From Colius striatus (Eukaryota > Chordata > Aves > Coliiformes > Coliidae): a DNA stretch of 64,000 nt. Positions 1 through 13,100 of this stretch are shown here, in pieces. Where the stretch lies: the NCBI RefSeq assembly GCF_028858725.1, contig NC_084766.1, positions 22,546,501 to 22,610,500 of the forward strand, given 5' to 3'. The position numbers were made by a program, and so were the translations under genes. The notes beneath the pieces are model-generated. The model was given only the letters and a program-made list of their open reading frames with translations. It ran no database searches and had not been told where the DNA came from. Each line of letters opens with the position of its first letter. The stretch's first letter is position 1.

Positions 1-1154
1 AAGGGCACTCAGATAATTTATACTGATTAATATCAGCACACCCTAGGCAAATAATATATCTTTTGAAGAATACTTACAAATAAACATCAACTATGAAGCA
101 GTACTTTCCAGCCAAGTTTCCTTCAGATTCTAGACCAAGCTCATCTAGAAGCTCTGGCTTCTGTTAATTAGAGGCCCAATAGCTCTGTAACTCAATCTCA
201 GAGCAGAAGCCCCAAAAAGCACAGGCATCATCTTTCCCATCTCCATTGTTTCCCTACTTTACCACCACTTCCCTTGAAAACTGCCATTTTAATGAACAGA
301 ACTTTTATAATTTTATGGATTTTATATTCCCATATATGTGAAAGAATCACAGCCTGCATACAGCATGTACAGCAGCCTTTGAAGCCAGCCTGGAGTACAT
401 ACACTCTTTCCTAAACAGTGACTTAAATAGAAACCATTTAAAAGTACCTTAGCACTGCACTGTGTATTATTACAACCCTACTCCACATGGAAGCAAGGCA
501 AGATGGGTTTTGCCTTTCCATACATAATATCAAGCTAATTCAGCACACTCTCTATATTTGATAAACGTATCTCCTCATTCTTCAGTGCTCTCTAAACCAC
601 AAGATCTCTCAGCTGCTTTTTATAGCAGGCAAGTTACTATGAATCTGCATGAGATTCACTGTTAGTAAACAAGTTATTACTATCAGGATATTTTTTAAAA
701 GTGTTTGTCTTTTAAATAGACTTTTTAAATACTTTTTCCTCATAATAAAGAAAGCAGATCAATAAGAGCCACCTTACTATTTAAGTGAATAGAATGAGAT
801 GGTCTAAGACACTTTCTAGAGTTACATCATCAACCTCTCAATTCTATTTCAGCACATACTGTGACCTGAAAATACTATTTTCTAGTATGAAAGCCAGTGT
901 TAAATAACTTTACTGCAGAGTCTACATATAAGTAGCCATTAACACAGTAGTAGCTTTTTTTGCACAGGACTTAAAAAAATATCAACATTTCATCAATGCA
1001 TACAGTGACTTCACGAAGAGTATTTTGAGCAGACAAATATCATGGTTCATTCTCCCCATATCACCCACCTCCTGCAAAGCTTAAGTATTTTAAATCAAGT
1101 TTAGAAAATTGACTTCTTAAGTAATGTGTTAAGTCTACATGACTGGAAATGTAC
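1..1154 (-). other. BTAF1 intron 9 (partial), no feature seen
   Basis: AT-rich intronic DNA without recognisable exon, repeat family or RNA gene. Confidence 0.6.
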
Positions 1155-4100
1155 CTCTTCTAAGGAGCTGTCTCCCATTTTACCACCACTTTTACCATGA
1201 GCTTTAAGTATCTCTCTCAGTCCAGTGCCAGCACCATGTCGAACCTAAAACAGTGAAACAAAAATAGGTTTTTAATTATTTAGGATCAGAGGATAAAAAC
1301 TACACTGGGCAGCTGAAACAATACTACTTTATTCTTAAAGTTTGAAGTGCTGCAGAGTTAGTTATTTTTAGTCTTGTGCAAAAGAGCAGGACTTCATTAG
1401 ATCAAATCATACACTTAAATACTGTTCTTTCCAAAAGCAACCTGTTTAAGTATTGACCAGAATTGCTCCTGATTTCTAACAGAAGATATTTATCATGTTT
1501 GCAGTAATGTAGCCAACAAAACCAGTTTTCATTTAGTTGTACCTCACTCTGTTGAAAGACACTAGTTTTCAGAGAAAGAGCAACTAGAAGGTATTACTGT
1601 TTTCATGAAGTTTATAAGCTGAAAAGCAATATTGTTTTTGTCTCTTGAGAACTTCATATTTCTCCTTATATTTCTCTATAACTCTTTATATTTATAAAAC
1701 ACAGTTTGGATCTCCACTGATGAATATGTTGAGATCTGCAAAACACATTTCTGAGAATTACTGTTCTGAATAGCTTACTAACCTGCCTCACTTGGCTAAA
1801 TACTAAAAAAAAAAAAAATTAGTGAACAAGTGATATGGGAAAGCAGATTTTAACCACTGCTATGCTCCCAACAAACATTATCAGTGGAATACACTATGAG
1901 TTCTGTAAAGGACAGAAAGATCAGTAGAAAGATGTACTACAGACACATCTGTTTTTGGTATTTTTGATACATCACCAGACTAGAAATTGTCTTATCAAGA
2001 AAAGCCCATTCAATAGATACATTGAAAGTTAACAAAAGAAAAATTTTGAAACAGGTTTTCACTAAGAGGCCTTTATATCAGTTAGAGCAACACTTATTCT
2101 TTTTAAAGGGCATTTGGTATACATGCTTGTTGCTAGCAGAAAGTTTTTATTTCACTTAATGATAGTAAAAACTAGAACTGAGTAGCTGGCAGGTCCTACC
2201 TTAATCTGAATATTTAAGATGACAAGGCAAGGATACCCGTCTCTTATGCACAGTTCAGTAGCCACTGGTTGGTAAAAGCCATAAGGTAAGGCAATAAAAA
2301 AAAAATCTAGTCCTAGAATCACAATATACCAATCATTTATTTGGTCCAAGATTGCTTATGAGTTTGTAAAAACTAGCTCAAAGAGGAAGACTTTGCTAGT
2401 TAACTTCTCAGCTTCTGCAAACACACGACAACAGCAGACAGAAAAATGTATAAACGAAATGCCATTAGTAGGACTCACCTTGCCTGACCCTAAAAGGCAG
2501 GCAAGCAATCTTAACTAGTCAGTCATCCAGGTTGTCTCTAGACATTGCAAGAAGATGCCAGAGGGCAATCTTGTAAACATATATTTGAGGTAGTTTAACC
2601 TGTTTTTCAGCTAGAACATAATGTAATAATGATTCCATATCGATCTACTTCCTTAATTAAGATGTGTGCACCCTATATCAAAGGTACTAAGAAAGCTATG
2701 AGAAGGTGTGCATTCCAGAAGACAAGTGGACTTTGGCTTCAACTGCAAACAGCTTGCTTTCAAATAAGGTGAAATTTATTACCTCAGATACACTAAAGCA
2801 CCACAGAAATGCAGTTACCCTTTTTCTGGATCCAAAATACTTGTGCTGGCTACATATAATTTATCTTTGTGTTTCCAAGTTTGAGGTCAGTATGGGCAGT
2901 CAACTTGCTATCTTTGAAACTGTGCTAGATACATTTAAGCATGTTGTAGTTAGTGATAACATTTAATCTTTCAATGAAAAAAAAAAAGTTGATTGACAAC
3001 AGTTACTTCCATCTTCTGCTCAAGGAAGACAGTCCATGTTCAACTACTTCATATTTTTGCTTGGAACTAATATGAAAGTCTGTGGAAAATAGTATAAGGA
3101 CTGAGAAAAGGGTAAGCAGAACAGGTTTTAACTCTTTTTTTTTTTTGAAAATAAGTTATCTAGGCAAGTAAATATGTAGTTCTTGTAGCTGGTATTTACT
3201 ATCATTCTAAAAAAGTTACAAGCTCCTTTTTTATAAATGAGGAGAACAACTGACTATTTGTAGCCCACTCCCCCAACACCGAAGGAGGGATTCGTCCTCC
3301 AGTTTTCTCCTAGCTTAGCACTAGACAAATATACCACTTGTCAGCAACAGACTTGTACCATTTTCTTCAAAGTCTTGGTGAATGTAAGTCTGTTTTAATT
3401 GCTTTATCTTTTTTACCATAGATTCAGATGCTTTTATTTTGCTTGAATTCCAATACTTCCAGAATTCTCACTTACAATCATTGTTTTCCATATCCTTCCC
3501 ACTCTACACACAGTATACACCACATATCTGTTACATTTCATTTAAATTAGATTTGTCGTGGCTATATAATCTGTATTCATATTTGATATAATTTGAGATC
3601 CACACATGCAATTCCTGTGCCTCTCTTGAAGCCTTTTTTGAATCTATACACCTGAGATACTGCACATATGTCTTACCTCCCAAGAAGGGTTAAAGAGATC
3701 ATTGCACACCTCTTCACAAAAGCTTTCCAGAGGCCATTCATTTGCCTAAATTCATAAAAAATTAAAACATTAAAAGACAGAAGGATTAGGCAAATGCTTA
3801 TCTTGTACACCACTTAAATACCTGAAGATAATAGAGATCTCCCAAAAGTATTTTTCATTGTAACTGGACAGAACTGAAAAAAACCCCCTCAAACAAATGA
3901 TCTTCCGTACTTCAGAAACTTTGCTGACTGGCACTGGATCTTTTAAAAAGCTTATGGAGTTTGTCTGTTAGTAGGATAACCTTTTCTCTATGCCAATTAA
4001 CTTTCATGTTCTGGAATTCAGCCTCCCTTTAGGAACCATACTAAGGCAGAAATTTAAGCAGAGTTTATCATCCTCCCTGGTGGTTCTTTACATTTATAAA

Positions 4101-7100
4101 CTTTGTCATAATGGGCAAGACTCGGATTGAAATTACACTACTTGATCAAATTGGGTCAATTAATTCGGTAATGAGTATCACCCAGTTGAAAACATGTTCC
4201 ATATTTTTGAAAGTCAGAGACATACTCATTATGCCAAAGTTTCCTGCAAGGAAATTGATGTGGCTGTGGAAAAGAAATAATACTACTAACATTAGTAAGT
4301 TCACACCATCAGTAACACAAGGCATTTTAAAGGCTAGCAATGAGCAGTTACTCAGACTGCAGCTACCATTAATCTCTCAATTTCATTTTCCAATCATCAT
4401 TTTGCAAAGAAGAATTACTAAGCTATGTCTGAAAAAAATCTTGTTCTGTAGAATACAGACTACTCAAGATAAAGTCTCCTCAAGTGAACTTCTATGTACC
4501 TTTTGTATTCTAGTATTGCAGCTTTTCAGTCCATTGAAACAAACAAATGTTTTTTCAAGACTAAAGTAGTTGTTTCAGTCTTCAACTACTAAAGACAGAA
4601 CTTAATTCTAAATTAAGCCTAATTAAAGTAAGGCAAAGATTATATAAAATGTACATGATCGTTTAGATCAAATTATTCATGGTTCAGTAGAATCCTTGTA
4701 GCTAAGTGTTCATCACTGTTTTACAGTATAATACTCAGGTCTGACAGCTGTAATCCACCCACTCAGGTACACTGGATCACAAACCGCTACCAAATGGACT
4801 AAATGCATTTTTTCCTCAATGCTATATACATTTTCAAGCTAATGTACTTCATTACACATAAAAGCAAGCTGGCAATGGCATTCTGTATTTCACCTCTCTT
4901 AATGCTAAAATGCCTAAGAATTTGTGAGCATAAAGGTGTTCTGTTTTACATTACTTTGCTAAAAACCTGACTGATCATAGAATCAAAGAATGGCAGGGGT
5001 TGGAAGGGACCTTTAGAGATCATAGAATCATTTCAGCTGGAAGAGACCTTTAAGATCGAGCCTGGCCTTTGTCCCAGCCCTATCAACCACTAGACCATTT
5101 CCCTAAGTGCAACGTCCACCCATGTCTTAAATACCTCCAGGGACAGTGACTCCAGCACCTCCCTCGGCAGCCCCTGGGCACACTGCTGGCTCATGTTCAG
5201 CCACTGTCTGTCAACACTCCCAGGTCCCTCTCTGCCTGGTAGCTTTCCAGTCACTCCTCCCCAGGCCTCTTGCGTTGCTGGGGGTTCTTGTGACCCAAGT
5301 GCAGGACCCAGCACTACTGAAACTCATGGCATTGGCCTTCACCTAGCCATCCAGCCTACCTTGATCTCTCTGTAAAGCTTCCCTACCCTCAAGCAGATCA
5401 ACACTTCCACCCAGCCTGGTGTCACCTGCAAACATACTAAGGGTGCACTCTGTCCCCTCATCCAAATCATTAATAAAGATGTTAAGAGTGGCTCCAGTAC
5501 TGAGCCCTGGGGGACACCACTCATGACTGGCCACCAAGTGGGTGACCATCTAGTCCAACTCCCCCTGCCAAAGCAGGTCCACCTAGTTCAGGTCACTCCT
5601 GCTAACAGTACAACACCACATCATACCTCTTCGGGAGCATTTTCTATCAATGTTTTTGAGTCTGTAGCAGGCTGGTTGATAACAACATTTGCAACTTTTC
5701 TTCTCTTTTCTTCTGGTTCCCCATCAGTGCTATCATTGCTAAAAAGGTATATATACAAGTTTATGAACTGAAAGTATGCTTTATGGGAAGTAACTACTTT
5801 CTACAACTCAAGTCTTCAAATACAATGAAGTGTATCAAGAATACTAAACAAAGAGGTTTAACACAAATATACAAAACAGGCAAGTCTGCCTGTAAAGAAA
5901 TTCAGTGAGGAGACAGCAGAATGCTGTCCTAAATTGGCAATCTTTCTCAGTCTTTTCAAAGAAATATAGAAATTCTTAAATAAGAATCAATGAAAGAATT
6001 TTGTTTACTGCTTCTTATAAACACAGTAGATACAATATGTCACTAGACACTGCAGTGAGGAACACAGCATGCATCAGAAAGTTAAATTTTATTATCTTCT
6101 TAAATCCTCCACCTCATGCACTATTCTTGAGCCATATTTCGTAACAGGAAGCAATAACAAATTTTAACTATAGTATCCCATTACTTCCAGATCCCTCTGA
6201 AGCTAAGTCCTTAGTGAAGCTCTACCTCCACTAAGTATGGTACACAAGCTTTTTACCATCAGCACAATTAGCACATAGAAGGTGACATGCAAAGACTATA
6301 GTAAGTTTTTCAACAGATAAATCAAATCATAGTCCCAACTTAACTGAAACAAAAGCAAACAAGTTCACTATTATTATACCTCTTCTCATTAGCTTCCACT
6401 GCATCTCTGGATCTTTGTTTTGCAAACAGCTTAGCCATTCTTTTGGCTTTATTCTTTTGTCTACTGCTCATACCAGCTCGGAATTCTGAGTCAATTAACT
6501 CAGCAGCCTGAAGAGTCTGAAAGAGAAGTCATTCATTGTCAATTCTTACAATGAAGGTCCTGAAACATTCTCCAACTCATATTGCTCTGAACTTTCACAA
6601 CCCTCCATTCCAAACTCAGAGAGAAGCAGTCCAACATCAAATAATACCATATGCAACTAAACTAAGGGGCATAAGAATTCAGGAAGCCAAGCCATCCCAC
6701 TCTAGGCATTGATCACTGTACCTAATATATCAAGATCGTAACTGCGGAAGCACAAATAAAGCAAATCCACTGTACTATTCCTAGCAGTCAAACAGCCCTC
6801 GGTTTTACCTACAGGTTGTTTGTTTACTAGCGAAATCGAAGAAGGAGAATAGTCCAGGTCTTCATCATTGAACAGATCTTCAGTATTCATCCCAATTGCA
6901 GCACCCATATCTAAGCCAAGTTTCTTTTGTAACAGTTTCCTCTGTCGTGCTATCCTCTCTTTAGGATCAATTTCACCTTTAAAAAAAAAGGAAGATGTGT
7001 CACAGATTTGCTTAATGAAATAAAGCTAAATGTCACAGAATTAAATTATACTTGGCTAATACTTCAGTACAATCTTTTAAACCAAATCACACTGATACCA

Positions 7101-10100
7101 AAGAAGGCTGCTTCTGCTGCTGAAGCTATACTAGTACTTAAACTGGGATCAATTTTTAAGCCAGAAAATAGCACCCTCAAAGTTCATTAAATTGCAATTG
7201 GTCTACAGAAGTTTTCAAAAATTTTCAGGAAAGTGCACTTTGAAAGCAGTAAATCACCAAAGAAAAAAAAACCAACCCAGCAACTGATGAAAGAAATGTC
7301 CCTCTTTTTACTGAGCACGTTCATACTTGTGACACCTATTGATTTTGGTAATCTGGGTTTTTGGGGTTCACTTTGTTTTGTTTTTTTAAAGAAGGTTTCT
7401 TTTCCTTCTAAACTTAATCTTCTATTACGAAATACAAACCTAAAAAACAATGACCATCAATAAACCCTCTCAAATGGCATTCAATCCAATATCCTGTATT
7501 AAGCTAGCTTGAATACAAACCTCTTTTCTCCAGAAGTGTTCCTCCTTGTAAAACACATTTGACCCAGGTGTCTCCTTTCCTTACAAACTAACTCCTGATG
7601 GTAATACAGATTGAAGCATAAGCATGATTTTTCTAGGGTGCTGGAGTCTTAATCTTATTCTTAAACTTCATGTGCCAAGCATGACTCATTTACAAAGTTA
7701 ACAGAAGCACTCTCAAAAATGTTGTGAAACTTCAATACTTTCATTACTGAACACCTAGACTGTGGAAGCACCTGATATTGATGTTTAAAATAGATTTTAG
7801 TGCCTGAGTAGAAAAAACTCTCCAAGTAACCCAAAACTTGTACAGCTGTCAGAATTCTATCTGTTTGATTTCTGAACAGGTAAGGTTTCATTAGAAGAAA
7901 TTAAACTTGCACAACACCTTCTTAATCTAGCATACGAAATAAGCAATAAAATAGCAGGCAGGCTTAACAGACGGGATACTGCTTAAGGGTCAACAGCCAT
8001 AGATCCTGTTCCTTGCCAAGGAGTGATCTGTGTACATGTCGCAGAACCGATCACATGCAGGGAACAAGCGTATCAGGGCTATGCAGTCAGAGCAGATTCT
8101 TATCTACAGTACCATTTCATTTGTAATTATTCCATGACTAGAATTAGAGCAGGAAAGAACAGCAGTAGCAAAAAAATATCTTAGCATGAAACAGTTCAAT
8201 GCCATTACACTGACACAAACACTTTCAGCTGCAAAGTTGCAGAAAGGTATCAGACAAGTAGTCTGAAAACAAAAGATGTCACACAGGCACTGATATTTGA
8301 CCTTTCAACTTTGACAGTTTTTATCACAGTGTTTTTCATGCAATATTTCTATTCTTGAGACCATCAAGCTTTCAAATAAGCCACATATTATATTTGGTAC
8401 CACTGTTTTAATGAAGAGCAAGTGGCGATAGTTCCTGCAAATCTTAAAAACATCTACAGAAAATCTACAAAAGTTTTTAACAGCTCTTTCTCCTTCTTCT
8501 CTCAGGCTTCCACTCTCCTCTTACCCTCTGTACACATACTAATTCTGAGCAATAAACAAATCAAACAATACACACCTGAAAAAAATCTGTTTCACTTGAG
8601 AAAGATAATACAAACCATTTATGTTGGGGAATATCTTATTTCATTATTTCTAAGCATTCTGAGAAACCAGGGATGACTAAACTCACCATGACTCATAATG
8701 ACATGGATGGGAACTCATAATGGGAATCTCATTAACACTTACAAGTATTTAAAAGGTGTATGTCAAGAGGATTGGGTGAAACTTTTTTCTGTAGTGTCTG
8801 GTGATAGGACAAAGGGTAATGGACAAAAGCTGGAACACAAGAAGTTCCACTTAAATGTAAGGAAAAAATTCTTCACTGTTCAGGTGAGGGAGCCCTGACA
8901 CAGGCCGTCCAGGGAGGGTGTGGAGTCTCCTTCTCTTGAGGTTTTCAAAACCCATCTGGACATGTTCCTGCATGACCTGATCTAGGTCGATCTGCTTGAG
9001 CAGCGGTGGCAGACTAGATGATCTTTAGAGGTCCCTTCCAACTTCTACCATTCTTGTGATTCTTTGTGATAAAATTGCCACAACAAACTTTGAAATCATT
9101 ACGTTTTCTTGTCTGCAATACAAAGGTATACCTGATTTATCATCTTGGACTTCAAATTCTGCACCAGCAGATCCAAGAAGAGATGCACCATGTTTCAACA
9201 ATCGACATATATCAAATCCATCAAAACGCAACCGATCTGTTGAAGCTGCATCTTCCATAGGACTCTCTGATCCTGGTTCTAGATAGGACATTGAAAATAA
9301 TATTAAGGACAATGTGATGAAATTTTTCTTCAAAGTTCTGGCAGAAAATCAAGCAATAGAAAGAGGAAGAAATAATGTCTCTCCTCCAAACCATCAGACA
9401 AAGCATTCTGATTCACAGAGTCTAATGGCTCCATGCCACAAAGATTGAAAAAGCTCACTTGAAGCACTTAACTGAGTAGGGAAAAAAGAAACATGTTATT
9501 TCCTTGATAGATTTGGCTTTTTAAAATTTTTAACGTTGGCATATCACTAGGACTTCTTCATACATGTATGGTCAACTTGTAGTTTGCACTGCAATATGGC
9601 TCACAAATAGTTCAAATAAGTATCAGGTCAACACCAACAGCCAAGCATCATTGGTATGGATGCTGGAGAGTAGTCTTGGAAGGTATAGGAGAAAGTCAGT
9701 CACCAAGGGCTGCTGAAGACTATTTATCAACTCTTCTTGAATCAATCTGCAGGTACAGTGCAGTTCAAAACCAATATAGAAAAGACTTTTTCCCCACAAG
9801 GTGTCTTATTTCCTGGTTATGAATTCACTTCCAAAGTATTCCCTCCCCTCAATACTCAGATTAACGTGCTTTGTGACTCCTAGTCATATACAGCTCAGTA
9901 TCCAAAAAGACCGGCTATTCCTACATAATCCCACACACTCACACCCCGAATCACAGCCAGCAGTATCAATACAATTGTTGCCTATAAGAAGTACAGCATC
10001 ATTCTATGATTCTATGATTTACTTCTGAAAACTTGTTTATTTACAGTAGAATGAGTCTAAGTGCACAAATGCTGTACAAAAACACCACCTACATCTTTTC

Positions 10101-13100
10101 AGGCCTAAGTTAATATTTCATTACATATACACAAAAAAAAGGTGATTTATAGCAAGTCTAAGAACCTAAATGCAACCAGACCACTACAACATGTGTATAC
10201 GACTACTACATCAAACAATTTAACTGAAATAAAACAAATAAATCTCTGTATAGACAGCCCTGTTAAATGGCAGTTTCTCAAAAACATTAATTCCCATTTC
10301 AATTTCATATCTGATAGGTGGATATGCAAGATCTGGACAGTGCATCCAAAAGAGCTGCTGTACTCACAGACTACCAAGTTTTCTAATTTCCAAGTACAAA
10401 AGGAGCATTGTAAAAAATTCTTCAAACTGGTCTAGTGAAATTAACTTTTATCCTTGGTAAGATAGTAGAGTCTATAAAGTAAATGGATAAGGCATACTGG
10501 GAAAGAATTGCTACTGAAAAATCCCTCTCATTAACCTGATTATCAACATCTTCAAAGACTTTCAACAGGTGGATAGAGGGGATTCAGATCACCTAATATA
10601 TTTTAAAGTTTTTTGCAACATTTCATGTAAAAAGACAGAAATAGTTAAGTTACCAGACAACTGGGGAAAATATCCTTTTACAGACTGAAAGGTGATTAAA
10701 TACAGATAAAAGTTCACTTTGGAATCCTTCAGGGATCAGTGTTGGAACCAGTTCTATCAGTCTTAAGCAATGGGAAGGAGATTCCACTACATACTCTTCT
10801 CCAATCAAGCAGATGACATTAAGCTCTTTTGAATAACCAAATGTCATAGTGAAACTGAGGAATCCAAGGAGGACTCTCAAAACAGACTAACAGGCAGAGA
10901 GGCAGATAAGATGCAAAGTGAGTAAGTTAGATCACGCCTACACAACACTGAATTCAGAACTGGCAGTTAACATTTAATAAAGATCTTGGAGGCAGTTCTG
11001 ACAGTTTTCTTTAACCAGCTTATTGGGCAGTGACAGCCAAAACAGACAAATAAGTATAGGGGAGCATCAGGAAGGACACTGAAACATGACAAAGTACGTC
11101 ATTATGCACTATGTATAAATACCAGAACTCTAGAGATGTCAGTACACTGTGTGCAGTTCTATGCAGCCTGAGTAGGACATTCAGTAAGAAAAAACACAGA
11201 GAAGGATAAATAAAGTCATCTAAAAGACAAAGCAGCTGTCTTGTGAGGAAAGACTGAAGAGATGGCAATTCTTCAATCTGGAGAGAAGTTGCTGGAGGAT
11301 AGCAAATATGGTTCACAAAAGCCATAGCATAAGGCAAATGCAGAACTTGCTTGTCAAATTCTATAGAAACAGACCCAGGAAGCACTGAATGAAGCAAATT
11401 TAAGAGCACTTCATAACAGATTAAAGTTTGTTGTTTTGATTCTTTTTTTAAAACAGGTAGTGAATTTCTAGACCCTGTGCCAGGTAAGGTTGTGAACCTA
11501 AGACAGTGACAACTGGTTCAAACAAAATTACTGACCACAGGTCTTTAAACTGACAATAAAAGCAACTCTAACATGACAATTTCAGACAAGTGAGTATAAA
11601 CAGAGTAGATTTCAGCAAGCTGCCACTTTATCTCCCTCAGAAAGGTGCTTTGGGCAAAGGAACAGAGAAGAATGAGTCTGTAAAATATCATGACAAAGTT
11701 GATTAAGTTTTGCCATTTTACTAGTTACTACTTTTATTTGTAAAAGCTTTATGAGGATACAGACTACAAGCATAACCTTAAAAGAAACAAAGGTCAGACA
11801 CATTGAATAGGAATATCTAGGTTTGGTAATCTATGCATACAAGAAGTTTATGTCAAAAATCAGGATGACACAGTTGTTTTAAAGCCTCTTATCACAGTCA
11901 GTTTGCATCATAAGCAATGAATTCTATATAATTTAAGAAGCACCTTGTTTTGATCTTGGAGTTGGATTCCACTCAGGTACATTTTTCACTATTGCTTCAA
12001 CAGCTTGGCCAGCTGCAATACGAGTATCCCAATTTGTACTTCTTAAGTATACCAACACCTTTAAGGAGAGATTAAGAAATACTTGCTTAAAAAGTACTTA
12101 GAGAAAATCCATCCACTGCTATGCTGTATTAAAACACACTTACTTTTAATGATATGGATTAAAACAGCATTCAAAACAAACAAAAAAACCCCCAAAAGAC
12201 AGGAAAACAAACCAAACAAATGCAAGCAGCCTTCTCTATATTTCTCACTGCTTCACAAAACTCCTGCCATTGCCAGACATTAAGAAGTTAAGACATTTAG
12301 CCCCATTCATCAAACTCAGTCTTGATTTCCTCCAGGTACTGAACAGGGCTTAAAGACTTTCAGGTTTTGCTTTCTAAACTCTGAAGTCATTTAACCCAAG
12401 AAGAGGGACAGCATGGGTTATTTTAAGCAACATGTGCTCTTCTAAACTAATTTAGAACTATGTCTAAAATCTGGAAAAAGTATTTCTTTTTCTCAAAGTG
12501 GTTTGATGGTCATGACTCCTTGGCTACTCTTGATACCATCAACTGTGGTGAAGACACCTGTTCAACAAGAGCAGAACTGAGGTCACTCAGCCCTCTCCAG
12601 CTGTCAGATACAGACTATTTTTGGTTTTAGGAGACTTGTCCAGATTAAGACCGAAATTAATGGAAATCTCTTCCATTTTTCCACCTTCCTATATTTTAAT
12701 GCTGTTGTGAGCTAAAATCTTTAAAAGCTGGAGCAGAAATTTTTATAAGGCAGTAGAGCTCTTTATAGAAAACATTATGAACTTACAGTAAACATTGACT
12801 AACACTACTGATTGCAATGTGAAACCTCACTTATGTAACCATTTCAGAGGCTAACAAAACAATAGGCTTCATAGAGGTTGTCTCCTAATTTTCTTTAGTC
12901 TCCTGTTTTTGATCACACAAAACTACTACATTGCTTCTTCCCACAGAATCCATATCCTTTGAAATTAGTTTTACTCTACCATTCAAGTATTGAAAAAAAA
13001 ATAACTTACTTTAGATAAGAGATTATTCAGTTCATGAGGATGCAGTTTCACTACTTCTCCAAGTTGCTGTGCAGCTGCTTTTCTTGTTACTGGGGTTGTA

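Noticed and set aside
4111..4569. 152-codon plus-strand ORF in BTAF1 intron 8
   Set aside because: No family resemblance, no promoter or splice context, and composition like the surrounding AT-rich intron; most likely chance.
6809..6813. Alternative BTAF1 exon 5 donor TAG|gtaaaa
   Set aside because: Its use would shift the frame into exon 6; the overlapping CCT|gtaggt donor restores [12 protein letters not shown].
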